Shown here: positions 11,190 to 23,599 of the stretch, piece after piece | How the letters are laid out: each line of letters starts with the position of its first letter | How positions within the stretch are numbered: position 1 is the first letter of the stretch | NCBI GenBank assembly: GCA_023974075.1 | Contig: CM043807.1 | Coordinates: forward strand, 3,584,440 to 3,648,439 | Direction: 5' to 3' | Source: Chaenocephalus aceratus | Lineage: Eukaryota; Chordata; Actinopteri; Perciformes; Channichthyidae | Length of the DNA: 64,000 nucleotides | Translations under genes and position numbers: made by a program | Notes under the pieces: generated by a model | The model's input: only the letters and a program-made list of their open reading frames with translations | Told to the model about the DNA's origin: nothing | Databases searched by the model: none

Positions 11190-12050
11190 GCTCTATCGAA
11201 ATCAGTTGGAAGTCGCAACGGCTCATTTCAAAATAAACGTGGATTTGCGTAAAACACTATTTTTTCGGGGTTTGGGTGTTTTGTTTGATTTTAAACAAAC
11301 AAAGTCTTGGCTTTCAGAATATGAAACTTTTATTTACAAACTCACACGATAAATACATTCTTTAAGCTTGTAAAGGGAAGATGACCGGCAATCTGCTCTT
11401 CTGCAGCGCCGCCCCCCCTCCCTCCGGCTGACATTATGAATGTAAGAGTAGAGTAATCATAAATAACACGGCAGGGTCCGTTACAGTTTGTTTTCATCTG
11501 ATTTCAATTAAACAAAGTCTTGGCTTTCAGAATATTAAACTTGTTTCGGCAAATTCAGATGATAAATACAGCTTTGAAGCTTACGGCATAATTACAAGCG
11601 GAGAACGGAGTAACTTGACGTCACAGCAGGCGTAACAACAGCCGGTTTTTCTCGTGAGGGTTTTCCCCGGGAAACAAACGCAATACACACAAATGCAAAA
11701 TTACACAAACACACACACGTATACACACACACACACACGCAAGTTTCCCCCAGACCTGTAATCCAAAGGAAAATATCTTCCCTCCGTAGTATTTTGATCA
11801 TGTTCGCTAATAACCAATCAGATGGATGGATTCCAGAGAAGAGGAAACTTTGAAGGCCTTTTTCTCAAAATGAGGACTCGGTGACAGACATTATATAATG
11901 TGACATATGTTGCTTAATATTTGGAGTACAAAAGCAATCCTGATATCATGAGAAAGCTAGGAATCTCCTCTTTCCAACAGTGTATACAACTCAAAATGTG
12001 TCTTCGGATCAATGCGACTGATTTCGATAGAGCAGGTCACTTATGTCTTG
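11190..12050 (-). mobile_element. Fragment of the same hAT family as 18410-22114
   Basis: Reverse complement of the block at 19752-22040. Shared landmarks include ATCGAAATCAGT at both ends, CAAAGTCTTGGCTTTCAGAA (11300 and 11513) and a run of GTGT/CACA. It includes part of the internal 0.5-kb duplication seen in that copy and lacks the 994-bp hAT nested at 20061. Ends are undefined, so boundaries are approximate. Confidence 0.72.
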
Positions 12051-12326
12051 GACTGTTGCAAGTTCAGGAAAGACATCCTCATCCACCTCTATGCCTTGCT
12101 CATCGGTGACTTTCAGCACTTTATTTTCTGGTATGAGAAACTTCTGTTGCACTGAAGCATAACAATAAACAATTAACAAAACGACTTTTACTACCCCTTC
12201 AATGGCTTTGAACAACACAGACAGAACTTACCTGCAAGTATGAAGTTTGAGAAGCTGACTTCGTCCAGTTTAACATATTTGTTTGTCCCTCCACGTTTTA
12301 CCTTTAACAACATCTTGACCACTTGA

Positions 12327-13506
12327 CCTGTTCAACCCGGAGGCCCGAGGGGGGTGTGGGGGGGTTTTTTGTTCACGAAACTGTGTCTCAGGGCTTCTTA
12401 ACATTTAAAAACCTATTAATGTGTCATACCCACTTAACGGGAAGAAACTCAACTAACTGACGATACGAACCATTTTTACCGAAACAAAAACACAAGTCTC
12501 ACAAGAATGAGCCCTGAGCGAAAAAATGCTAACACACTTAGCACAGAACTCTAGGTATAGATACCCTTATTACATAACGGATCTGCACAAACAAGATATC
12601 GATTAGCAAGCTGAGATTCCACAGATTCTAGGGGTATAAGTATCATCACCAAGCGATCTGAACTCGCGACTGGGGAACCAAACACAGACATCACAACACA
12701 GACCATTACGGAGCAAAAAAGGGACATTGTCTTACCTTTGCTGTTGTTCTGATCAAAAATAGTGTTCAATGGCATTAAAACGATAACATCGCTGCTGAAG
12801 GTTAATCCATAGGTTAATCCAATGTGTCTGTGTCACTTTGTAATGATTTCTGATAATCCATCGTCATATTTATGGCAACAACAAAAAAAGCTTTCATATA
12901 TAGCTATTATGATAGCTACGAGAGTGCTACAGCTTCCGATTTTGGGCATTCTGGCTGTGCATCACTCTATTCACCAATGGGTAATGTTTAGATGGATTTC
13001 AGGAACTTCCCCTCGATTCCATTGGCTCTAACGGTTAAAAAGAGACGTCAATCATCAAAATCGACTGATGGGTTCCAGAGATATGGAAAATCCACCCAAA
13101 TGACCCCAGAAGTGAGTTTCTTTTTTCTAAATCTCTCTAAAAAGGTCAAATATCACTTGTTTTGCATCAATCTTGATACAGGGTACTTATATATGTTATA
13201 GTTTGGATTCCTAAAGCTTTTAGTCTACTATCCCATCATTCAAGGGTGGTTTGCACTTTAAGTAATGTTTTTTTTTGGACGGACACTATAATTTACATTT
13301 CTTCACTATGTTCAATCTGAATTTACTGTAAAGAAATAAAAAATCTATATTGATGCTGACTTTTCCACATCCAACTCACAGGTTTATCATTGCTTTGAGA
13401 ACAAGATTATTAATGTAACCCTTTTAGAAGTGAAGATATGGTCATTTGTTCTGGGAATGTCCTTTTCGAGCCTGAGACCTGAAAAACAGGCTCAGGGCTT
13501 AACAGG
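12327..13506 (+). mobile_element. piggyBac-like non-autonomous element, copy 2
   Basis: The left end CCTGTTCAACCCGGAGGCC and the inverse of the right end (CCTGTTAAGCCCTGAGCC) are related inverted termini. Flanks are TTGA (12323-12326) and CTAA (13507-13510), each one change from TTAA. The 1180-bp body shares most of its left half with 5160-6021 in inverted orientation. No transposase is visible. The two copies form an inverted repeat pair about 6 kb apart inside tmtc1. Confidence 0.52.
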
Positions 13507-14160
13507 CTAAGGGGAAATAAATTGCTTATACTTTAGCAACACTGTGCTGTCACTGTAACAAAAGTATTTTTGGTAGCCATGTGTTATTTTTGAATTACTC
13601 TTCGCTCTGCAACCTTTCTGACATGAATATTTAAAAAAAAAAATGTGATCAGTGTGCCTAAAAGATATGGACACAAGATGTGTGCAAACGTATTTAGTAT
13701 CCTATCCATGTGAACATGATTTCAGTGGGGGGGGACCTAACATCCTCTCGGGGAGTCCGGGAGGATTTTTTATATTTTTAATATTGAAGTTGAAAGCATC
13801 AATCTGGTGCACGTTGAGAGCAAAATGAGGAGATCTATGGATACATCTCTCAACACCCAGATGAAACAGAACTGTAAACAGATTTTCTTTTTCTTTATGG
13901 ATATTTTACAAATCACTCCCCTTTATCCCTGTATTCTTGTTTATTAATAATAACTTTTCTTTACTGTCATATAGTATTTTATACCTGTTTTTCATTTATT
14001 CTCTTATTCTTTTATAACTATATTGATCATATAAAGGTGTGCCTCTACCTCGCTGAGCTGAGGTTATCACAACCTCTCAGTCTGTCAGGAGAGAGCTCTC
14101 TTCCACCTGGTTGTAGAAAAAGCTCCTTATATTCGTTAGCATCGCTAGCTAACCAGATGC
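13507..14160. other. tmtc1 intron 2 sequence without recognised features
   Basis: AT-rich DNA with homopolymer runs (poly-A near 13630, G-run near 13728). I see no coding sequence, inverted ends or splice signals with family support. Confidence 0.5.
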
Positions 14161-14164
14161 AATA

Positions 14165-14167
<3 letters not shown>

Positions 14168-14220
<53 letters not shown>

Positions 14221-14292
14221 CGCTCGTGCCACACACTACGCTCGTGCCACACACTACGCTCGTGCCACACACTACGCTCGTGCCACACACAC
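14168..14292. repeat. CA microsatellite with adjoining 18-bp tandem repeat x4
   Basis: About 50 bp of (AC)n up to 14219 runs directly into four 18-bp units of the form CTACGCTCGTGCCACACA to about 14292. The unit itself ends in CACACA, so it probably arose by mutation and duplication at the edge of the microsatellite. Confidence 0.92.
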
Positions 14293-14715
14293 AGCCGAGC
14301 TTGAGTGACACACAAAGACCCAGAAGTAGTTTTACTGTAATGTAGCATATTATTTTTGATGGCGTTATTGACGGTATGATCAGTATGTCAGATGAACAGA
14401 TCACCACTGGGTTTACAACTAAAGACACAGTCATGCACAAACTGCGCTGCGTTGCGTGCATGGCTTCCTTCTGCAGGTAACGGGTCCCGTCACTCTATGC
14501 TGCGATCCCCATGCCTGCTAGACCGGAGTTTTCACATTTCTCATTTCTCATTGTTATACGCGTTACGTTTGTTTATACTTGTGGCTTTTGCTTGTTTGTG
14601 GAAGTAACTTTCTATTGTGTTCAAGACGGGTCCCTAAGGGTTCAGCTCTTGAATGAACTCTGTTCTTGTCTCACTCTCTGGGCCAGTAGATCAAATCGGT
14701 GTATCATATACTCAC

Positions 14716-14893
14716 AGCTTCGGTGTGGATGGGGTGCACAGCAAACAGAAGTGCTGTGACAAAGGCCAGGCGTGAGTCTTCAAACACGCAGCGCTCACAC
14801 GTGTGCATGAGCAGGCAGGTTACGGCGCAGTGCAAACACACGTTGATGATGTGGAAGTAGAGAGGTGTCATGCCGCCCAGCAGGATGTTCAAC
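14716..14893 (-). CDS. tmtc1: tmtc1 exon 2 (178 bp)
   Basis: Minus-strand exon read from 14893 to 14716, with acceptor TTTGTGTCTGTCAG and donor GTGAGTATAT. The first base completes the arginine codon begun in exon 1 (AG|G), giving ...TFR-LNILLGGMTPLYFHI. The exon continues through NVCLHCAVTCLLMHTCE and ends FAVHPIHTEA in phase 0. These residues form the second luminal/transmembrane stretch of the TMTC glycosyltransferase domain, and HPIHTEAV is nearly invariant in the family. Exons 1 and 2 together give 158 complete codons. TMTC1 is preferred over TMTC2-4 from exon 1 residues and from linkage to ipo8. Confidence 0.95.
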
Positions 14894-15624
14894 CTGACAG
14901 ACACAAAGATAGAAATCATCAGCACCGTCTGAGGAGGGAGCTGCATCCGAGTTGTATCAGACGGTGAGAATGTTTCAAATCAGCGATAAAGACAAAGAAT
15001 TCAGACTGATCGATTATTAGTACAACAGGCTTCTTTTTTCTCATTAACCTCAAACATATAAAAGACAAAAACGGTCAAACGTATCGAATACAATAGCTCA
15101 GCTTTATAGCTCTGTGGGTTACATGTCCTCGATGAAGTGATGTCTCATCACCCTGAACAGAATCCTGATCCATTTTCCGCACTGCAATGAATTACAAAAG
15201 AAAGAGCATCTTGCTTTGAGCGAGTTTAAGATTCCCGACACCAAATCACACCCTGTTTATCAACTTCAACTAATCATTCAGTGAAGAATAACAGTGAAAT
15301 ATTATATTTTCACAGGCTTCATCTAGAAATTGGTATTACATCAATTCCCTGTCCACACGACAGAATATCAACCAGCTTATAATAGTTTAGAAAGCGTGAA
15401 GTACGATAATGGTTCAAGGTCCAGCTGTCATTCCATGATATTATATCTGATATGTATATGTATATTGTATTATTGAAAGAGAAGACATTTTAAATTCAAA
15501 AGGAAAGAATATTTGCACATTAACATATTATGGATTTAAAATGGGAAAGTGGAAGAGGTCATTTTTGACAAACCATATCAGGCTTAAGTTTTTAACATAT
15601 AACTTGTCAGTATGTACTACTATG
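14894..15624. other. tmtc1 intron 1, no recognised feature
   Basis: AT-rich intron sequence between the exon 2 acceptor and the hAT at 15625. No coding remnant or repeat structure was recognised. Confidence 0.5.
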
Positions 15625-16372
15625 TAGGGCTGCTCGATTATGGCAAAAATCATAATCACGATTATTTTTGGTCAATATTGATATCACCATTATTGAAGAC
15701 TTTGAAAACATCCATTTATTGAACTTTAAAAAAAGAAATAATAATAATTCGAACAGTATGTTTTTAACAGTTGATTACCCTGAACTTTAAGTATAATTCA
15801 ACTGAAAAACCAATTAAAACAATTATAAAATAAATAATACATTTATATCCACATTTAAATAAATAATAAATACCAATAAAGAAGATCAACAAATATTTTG
15901 GAGCGCACTTCCACAACCTACTGAACATATATAAATATTATAACTAATGTCACTCACAACTTGTAATGTTTAATTATACTGCTACACGTAGTACTCTTAT
16001 TTTTGGTAACCCCTTATTTGGAAACAGGAAGTAGCAAGCTAAGAAGCTCCAGCTTGACGAGCTTAGTAAAAGTTGACTGTACACTAGAGCTGACCGGAGA
16101 ATAAAGACACGGCAACTAAAGCTTCCCTTGTAACGTGTTTATATGGATTTATTTAACAGACTGCAAGTCGAAACACAACCTGGCCGAGAGGGCTTTTAGG
16201 GAGCGGCGAAAGTGCACACGCGGGCAAGATGTATAACGCAAGACGAATTGAGAGCATCATGGCGAAAGGGAATGCAGCAAAATAATCGTTTTATTTCGAT
16301 TACGTTGTTTTCGTAATCGTTGCAAGCCAAAATCGTAATCGAGATTAAAATACGATTAATTGCACAGCCCTA
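15625..16372. mobile_element. Non-autonomous hAT (748 bp), imperfect TSD
   Basis: Ends are TAGGGCTGCTCGATTATGG (15625) and the inverse GATTAATTGCACAGCCCTA (to 16372). Flanks CTACTATG and CCAGTATG match at 6 of 8 positions, suggesting an eroded 8-bp duplication. The right half shares words with the first 150 bp of 54857-56705 in inverted orientation, so it is probably an internally deleted relative of that element. Confidence 0.75.
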
Positions 16373-17629
16373 CCAGTATGGTGAGCCAACATGCAATTAA
16401 CAAGACAGATATGTACTTAACATTAACACAAAAAATAATGCACAACACTCATAGCCAGCATTTACATCTTTATTCCATTCCATGTGTCTCAGTGTATTAT
16501 CGATATGAACCCCATTGTACTTATAGGAGCTGACCTGAGTTATGGGTACATTGACAATAACCACTGGCCTTAGGTAATGAGTATTTCCTTTGTGCCAAGA
16601 GCTGATTTAGTATGTTGCATCAATGACCATTTCAATTAATTTGACAATTCTTTTGTGTAATTAATAGGGTGTGAAACCAGGCAGAGTGAGTGACATGGTG
16701 TTCATTTCCACTAAGCCAAAGCAGTTTACAGTTGCTGACGGTGTAAGGTCATATCTATTGTCCTAAGTAATTGTATGTAGCCTGCTACAACTTTGTGATT
16801 GTTGTCTGAGTGTAAAATTGTTCTTAAAGTCCTAATTATCATATAAACATGTTCAAAGGAGTACACGTTACAAGGCCGTGCGGGGGGAGCTGCCAGACCC
16901 AAATGTCCTCAAAGTCAGCGAGGCATACAAGGACTTCTCAGCAGACATCGCACCACGGAAAACAAAAACGAATGGCTCACTACTCACTACTTACTCAATA
17001 GTTATCCATTAACAAAAGTTGTGGATGCTAACTAACTTATCTTGCATTGATATAACACTCTTTCAGAGGAAATGTTGGAAATGCACACATTATATATATT
17101 TTTTGCATCTACTTTCTGGATATTGTACATCTGTTCATCTGTTATATAAACTAGCATTACTTATATATTCAGAGACTAATTGAAATGTTTAAATATGTAT
17201 TTTCCCCCCCCGATATAACATCAACCTATGTTTTGTAAAAGTTTATTAAATTAATCTGTAAAATGTTATCATATTGTGGATTTATTCAATTATGTATTGT
17301 CCTATGTTATTTATGTGTGCGTTTGTTTTGAGGATATAATTAATTAGTACCTAAACATAGTATGGTATAACTGCTTTTTGTAATGACCACAATGAAATAC
17401 ACAATTGGTTTGGGAGCAACAAATCTTTTAATCGTTGTTGCCCAGGCTTGCCGAAATGAATGGAAACTGATCTCCCGATTATAACGGGACGAATTTGTAC
17501 AAAGGGGCACACAGCAATGCAGGCCCGGTTCTACGGGGGTGCATGAGGGTGCATTGCACCCTCAGTTGAGTCGTTATGCACCCTCATTTGAAGAAAAAAA
17601 AACTGGAAAAAAAAAAGTGAAAAATATTA
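16373..17629. other. tmtc1 intron 1 with a coding-like remnant at 16660-16965
   Basis: Between 16665 and 16740 the plus strand reads VKPGRVSDMVFISTKPKQF, followed by a possible donor (GTAAGG near 16743). After about 120 bp, 16870-16965 reads YKAVRGELPDPNVLKVSEAY and then KDFSADIAPRK. The composition is protein-like, but I do not recognise the family. It is most likely a scrap of a transposon gene. The remaining sequence is AT-rich and featureless, ending with a GGGGGTGCATGAGGGTGCA-type element edge near 17530. Confidence 0.4.
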
Positions 17630-17630
17630 C

Positions 17631-17679
<49 letters not shown>

Positions 17680-17722
17680 GTAGTAGTAATAATAATAATA
17701 AGTATAATAATAATAAGAATTT
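17630..17722. repeat. TAA/ATA microsatellite
   Basis: About 90 bp of (ATA)n, interrupted by a few G substitutions (AGTAGTAGTAAT), in tmtc1 intron 1. Confidence 0.95.
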
Positions 17723-20060
17723 AGTTGAAATAAAATAAATTGGAATTGTGGTTAAATAACATTGCTGCATTTATTTGGTCAATTTAAACCGGTACTAAAT
17801 CAATACCGGTACCTGATTGGACGGTATCGGTATACATTAAGCTGCTGGACAAACGGTGCTGCTATCGGTATGTGTTACGTCTACTTCCTTAGTTTAACTT
17901 TAAACCATTCTGGTTGGTTGGGAACCCTCATCCCGTGTGATGTATCCGGTTTGAGACCCCTCTGATTGGCTACTGTAAATGCCACTCGTCATCTCTCTCA
18001 ACAGCGCTCTTATTATTGTTGTGAGACTCCCGCAGGCATGGCGGACAGAGCGAAGCGATCGAAGGTCTGGGTGCACTTTAACAAAATGTAGTGGCGATAG
18101 TGCAAGGTGCAATCTATGTACTCAATTAGTTGCTTGTAAAGGGGGTAACACAAGCAACTTAATGAAGCATTTGCCAACGAGACACTCATTGAATCTAAAA
18201 CGGTGCAGCGTATTTGACAGCCTAAACAATGTGGTTGCTAGCGATACTGCTAGTGCTAATAGTGCTTGCGGGCTACAGCCGCGCCGTGTGTAAATGTGAC
18301 CTGAGCGAAGGCTCGCAGGCAGGTTAGCTGCTGCGCACGGGTAATATGTTTTGTTTACCTGAGTGAAGTCTTGCAGGCACATCGCCTTGTTTTATTTATT
18401 TACACTGACCAGGCGCGCCGGATTCATTTTAGAAGTGGGGGGGCCAAAAAAGTGCGTGTGTATGGTCCATTCCCAAACCACGCCCTACACACTCCCCCTC
18501 TGTGACGGAGTGAACTCCGTGGAGTGACACATGAGGCTCCTCCTGTCAGATGCAGGGAGTAAATACAGCAGCAAGCTTTGGGACGGCCTCCCCTCTCTCC
18601 GGCAGAAACAGGAAATGCTGTAACTATGTAACAACGGTTTCAAATCAGCATCTCTTTGACAAAAAATGTAAATGAATAACTCAAATAAAACTCCATCTTT
18701 CATTATGTTTTTTTGTAAAGCTCTTTTAGTTTTAAACCTGATGTTTATAAGCTTCTTAGTTTTTGCAACAGTCTGTAAATATACACAACTTTATAATAAA
18801 AATGCACATGTTTACCTTTTTCTAGACTAAACACAGGTATGATCCTCAGTTAAAAAAATATGAGGTTATCATGAGGTTGTTAACATCGCAGTTTATCAGT
18901 GGATGTTTGCTGGAAGCCTGGAACTAGGCTACTTGTAAACAGCGTGTTTCCTGACAGACACACACACACACACAGCGTTGAGACCGGTCAGGTAGCCTAC
19001 CTCTGGCTACAGGTAATGCAATTCATGACACTTATTTCAAGAAATGGACATAAATTATTTATTTAACCGAACCAAACAACAATTCTTGTGAAAAGAACGT
19101 AGGCCTATAACAAGCTTGTTAACAGTAACACAAGCTGTGATGTTGTGTAATTAAAATCACATGACTAAAATGTCCAATAACAGATGAGGGTGGAGCAACC
19201 TTCAAACAAATGTCCCACAATACATAGGGTAAAGCAAAACAAATATCCCCACGTGGCTAAATCTAGCCTACTTAATCTTTTTACAGTTTGCCAAAGTAAA
19301 CCTCCCTTCGCTCACTGAGCAAGCAGAAATTCCGGAGCACTTTTTTGAGGTCCAAGCCGTCGGTCAAATCTTTGTGAATGTGGAAGAAGAGAAGGTGATT
19401 TAAGCGGCGCTCGGACTAGTTGAACGAAGGAACGTCTTCAACCGACGGAGGCTGGAGAAGCTCCGCTCAGCTTTTGCATTGGACATCGGCACAGTCAAAT
19501 AGCCGTAGAAGCTTGTCCACTTCACTGAAGAGGGATTGCGTGCCTCGTCCCTGTGCCGCCAGCATGTCCGCGATTGTGGCCACTGCTTAACAAATAAAGT
19601 AAACAACGTAACAAATAAACAAATCTAAGCTTTTTTATTGGTTGTAATTTACATGGATACATTTGAATGGTGTGACAATGTCCTATTTGATTGGGTTAAA
19701 ATGTACATATTCTTCCTGTTATGTCTGCCTGCTTTATTTTACCTAATGCAAAGTGACCTGCTCTATCGAAATCAGTCGCATTGACCCGAAGACACATTTT
19801 GAGTTGTATACACAGTTGGAAAGAGGAGATTCCGAGCTTTCTAATGATATCAGGATTGTTTTTGTACTCCAAATATTAAGCAAAATATGTCACATTAGCC
19901 TATATAATGAATAGAGTCATCATTTTGAGAAAAAGGCCTTCAAAGTGTCCTCTTCTCTGGATCGATCTGATTGATTATTAGCGGAGAAAATGATCAAAAT
20001 ACTACGTGGGGAAGATATTTTTGTTTGGATTACTGGTCTGGGGGAAACTCGTGTGTGTGT

Positions 20061-21054
20061 TAGGGGTGTAACGGTAGGCGTATTCGTCCCGTACCGTCAC
20101 GGTTCGGACGTCACGGTTCGGACGTCACGGTTCGGCACATGCAGTCACACGACGAATACGCCTTTTTTTACGAGTGGGAAACAAGTCTGTCATTCAGGGC
20201 AGTATCCACTACACTATATATAATCAAGGGGGCGGTATTGCGCCTAAAAGCTGTTTGCCAGCCGCCCTTAAACAACAAATGAAGAACAAGAAGAAACACA
20301 ACAACAAAACGAACTAAATACAAGAAGAAGAAAAGTTAGTAAGGCGATTTCAGATAACACACAGGAGCTAGAACCCACCTGCTTCTTTTAAATCAGCTGT
20401 GTGGGAACATGTCGGGTTCCCTGTGGGCTACAATAACGATGAAGTGTGCGAGTGGTGGATCGGACGAGGACGGTGTGTCGGCGTTGTTCGATAGCGGTGC
20501 GGTATGCTAATGGAAACACACGCCAAACATGCTAAATCATATCAGAAGGCATCACCCAGATTTGCCAATCACCGGAGCCCGGCCAAAGACAACAGCAGTT
20601 CAACAGCTGATCCCCGCTGCTTTTAAGAAGCCAATAGACATGAGAGCCGAGAGACCAAAATAAAGAACGGAAGCTTTTGGCATATGTTTTTCAACGACTT
20701 TGCGCTCTTGAAACACTTTCTTATTATTTATGATGTCATATTTTCAAGACATCTTTTTTAGTTTTACAGCTTGATGAAACCTTTTAGTTTGACATCAGGC
20801 ATTATAGATAATATGGCCATCTGAGTGTGTGTGGTAGGCTACTGTTTGTGGTTTGTTTTTAACTGTTTAATGCAGTTAATTATTCAAAATGTCAGAGTTC
20901 CTTATTTTTAAACTGAAACTTGCACTACTGTTCAAAAATAAATAACAACAAACCTGGAATTATGCATTTGGGACTTTTTTTTGTTGTACCGAACCGTGAC
21001 CCCCAAACCGAGGTACGAACCGAACCATGACTTCTGTGAACCATTACACCCCTA
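20061..21054 (+). mobile_element. hAT element (994 bp) nested in 18410-22114
   Basis: Ends TAGGGGTGTAACGGT (20061) and the inverse of ...ACCATTACACCCCTA (21054). Flanks are GTGTGTGT on both sides, compatible with an 8-bp duplication although the target is itself GT-rich. The body keeps BED-finger exon remains: around 20400-20640 the plus strand yields, across frameshifts, VGYNNDE, a CRRCSIAVRYANGN-like stretch, MLNHIRRHHPDLP and AVQQLIPAAFKKP. The comparable family fragment at 11190-12050 lacks this insertion, giving an empty-site comparison. Confidence 0.82.
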
Positions 21055-21079
21055 GTGTGTGTGTATACGTTTGTGTATT

Positions 21080-22040
21080 TTGTGTACACCGGCTGTTGTT
21101 ATGCCTGCTGTGACGTTAAGTTACTCCGTTCTCCGCTTGTAATTATGCCGTTACAAGCTTCAAAGTTGTATTTATCATCTGAATTTGCCGAAACAAGTTT
21201 AATATTCTGAAAGCCAAGACTTTGTTTAATTGAAATCAGATTTTAAAAAACTGTAACGGACCCTGCCGTGTTATCTATGATTACTATATGCCTTACATTC
21301 ATAATTTTAGTGGGAGGGAGGGGGAGCGGCTCTGTGGAAGAGCAAAGTGGCGAGTGAGCTGTCATCTTCCCTTTACAAGCTTCAAAAATGCCTGTAGCTA
21401 GTGAGATTGAATATAACAATACAAAATAACAAAATATAGCCTACACAGCTAGATCAGATGGCGTTCTTTTTAGATGTGACTTTAGAGTAGAGGGGAATTA
21501 TTGAAACGGGATTTGTACAGTGTTCCGCGCCGTGTACGTGTGTGTTTGTATATGTTTGCGTTTGTGTGTATTGTGTTTGTTTCCCGGGGAAAACACTCAC
21601 GAGAAACACCGGCTGTTGTTATGCCTGCTGTGACGTAAAGTTACTCCGTTCTCCGCTTGTAATTATGCCGTTAAGCTTCAAAGCTGTATTTATCATCTGA
21701 ATTTGCCGAAACAAGTTTAATATTCTGAAAGCCAAGACTTTGTTTAATTGAAATCAGATATAAAAAAAAACTGTAACGGACCCTGCCGTGTTATCTGATT
21801 ACTATACGCCTTACATTCATAATTTCAGCGGGAGGGAGGGGGAGCGGCACTGTGGAAGAGCAGAGTGGCACATGAGAGGCGAGCTGTCATCTTCCCTTTA
21901 TGAGCTTCAAAAATGCCTGTAGCTAGTGAGATTGAATATAACAATAAAAAATAACAAAATATACACAGCTAGATCAGATCGCATTTTAGATGTGACTTTA
22001 GAGTAGAGGGGAATTATTGAAACGGGATTTGTACACGGCA
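21080..22040. repeat. Direct duplication, period about 520 bp
   Basis: The block from GGCTGTTGTTATGCCTGCTG at 21091 through the GGGAGGGAGGGGGAGCGGC motif to about 21500 recurs from 21611 to about 22040 with few differences. It lies inside the hAT at 18410-22114 and is partly represented in 11190-11590, so the duplication predates dispersal of the family. Confidence 0.85.
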
Positions 22041-22145
22041 TCCACCGCTGCGAAAATGTGGGGCAGGGCTGAAAAGTGGGGGTGCCAATGGCCCCCCCGC
22101 TTCCAGCGCCCTTGACACTGACAGTGTATTAATGTGAGCTCCTAC

Positions 22146-23599
22146 TAGTAGCGTAGGCAGAAATGTACTTTAGGGTGGGCCTGTAAAAAATAGGGTGGGC
22201 CAGATTTTTCTTCTGCGCATCAGAAGCTAACAACAATCTCCGCCGGTATCGGTGACAGATTACGTTTAGAATACTTTTGGAATACTTTATTTTTCCATAA
22301 CAGATGGGTATGTTTTGGTGAACAGGAGACACGTATTTTACTGTTTTAATGGCTTATCAAGAACTCAAACACAACATCTTGGTGACATTCTGGACAGCTC
22401 TCTCATCTGCACCCCACATAAAAAACATCACCCGGACTGCATTCTTCGTACTGTCTTAAAACCTTTCCTTAGACTATGTTATTAATTGTAAGGTGCTTTG
22501 AAAGGCGCCCCTAAATAGAATGAATTATCATTATTATGTATTATTATTATCTGAAACGATGTAATAACTTTTAAAACTTGTTCCAGTCACTTGCCCCATG
22601 CATTCAGCAGCAGCAGGCCATTCACTTTGATTTTATCCCGTTATAAATGTCATCATTTCGACAATAAAGAAATGCTACATAAACGTTATCTTGCACATTT
22701 TATCTAACCATCTCCGTTTCTAACTTTCAATATATTTTAAAAGAGATCTCTCTCTCTCATCTGCGTGCGGGGGCGGGGCCTCACAGACACGCTGCATCTC
22801 TCTCTCGCTGCAGCTCCGTGCAGTGTGCACACAGTTCTGCTGGTAATGAATATTACATATTCTGATTATGTAACGCCGTTACATGTATTCCGTCACAACC
22901 CAACCCTGTGTATATCTCTCCGGACTGTCCACCAGCAGATGAAAAACACCCACCTCTCCGCCTCTTCCAAGGGACGAGGGAACAGTGCGGCAGAGAGTTT
23001 CCGTTAACATTTGTTTTCTTCTGACAGCCCAGCAGCAGGAGAGGTGGGGAGAGGGAGGCGGGGCTATTTCATCGTTATCAGAAGATTATCGTATAGATCG
23101 CTGCTAGATGAGGGCAGTGGGGGCTCTTCTTGGAGTCTGGCTTTTTTTTAAAAACCAAAGTTCATTAGTGAACTTTGAGCCATCATTTATTTTGCAGGCA
23201 GCTCTCTGCCTCTCTCATGTTATTATGGCGCGTGCCGGAACCTATGACCGGAACCTATGACCGGAACCAACAATCAGTTACCGTAAATGAGTTCGGTTCA
23301 GAGGACAAGTGTTTTGTCCTCTGAACCGAACTCATTTACAAATATCGAATTTATTTAATGTTGTATGTGTTATACAACATTAAATAAATTCGATATTTGT
23401 TCACTTGAATTTCACTTTGAATTCTTGGATATTCTCAATGGGTAAATACATTTTTTTATAATAATAATAAAATAATTAATAAAAATAAAAAATAATTTAT
23501 TTTTATTTTTTAAATGACACCGAAGCTTTCTCAGGGTGGGCCAATGAGTAAACTGGGTGGGCCTGGGCCCACCCTGGCCCTATGGTGGCTACGCCACTG
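22146..23599. mobile_element. hAT-like element (1454 bp), 8-bp TSD GCTCCTAC
   Basis: Ends TAGTAGCGTAGGC (22146; first base changed from C) and the inverse of GGCTACGCCACTG (23599). Exact GCTCCTAC duplications flank it (22138-22145, 23600-23607). Sub-terminal regions share GGGTGGGCC words in inverted orientation. No transposase motif is visible. It carries two perfect adjacent hairpins (23283-23400). It sits only 23 bp from the hAT ending at 22114, both within the outer element. Confidence 0.88.
23283..23400. repeat. Two adjacent perfect hairpins with GTGTT spacers
   Basis: Hairpin 1 has arms 23283-23308 and 23314-23339 (26 bp, no mismatch) around GTGTT. Hairpin 2 has arms 23338-23366 and 23372-23400 (29 bp, no mismatch), again around GTGTT. 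They abut with a 2-bp overlap. Confidence 0.95.

Larger units (their letters stand above)
18410..22114 (-). mobile_element. hAT element, 3.7 kb, 8-bp TSD ACACTGAC
   Basis: Ends CAGGCGCGCCGGA (18410) and the inverse CAAGGGCGCTGGA (to 22114) match at 10 of 13 positions and are flanked by exact ACACTGAC duplications (18402-18409, 22115-22122). On the minus strand 19606-19400 reads VPMSNAKAERSFSSLRRLKT and then FLRST, which is the hAT C-terminal dimerisation motif, so the transposase ran right to left. Its upstream part is missing or replaced by non-coding sequence. The copy contains a 520-bp-period internal duplication (21090-22040) and a younger hAT at 20061-21054. Confidence 0.85.
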
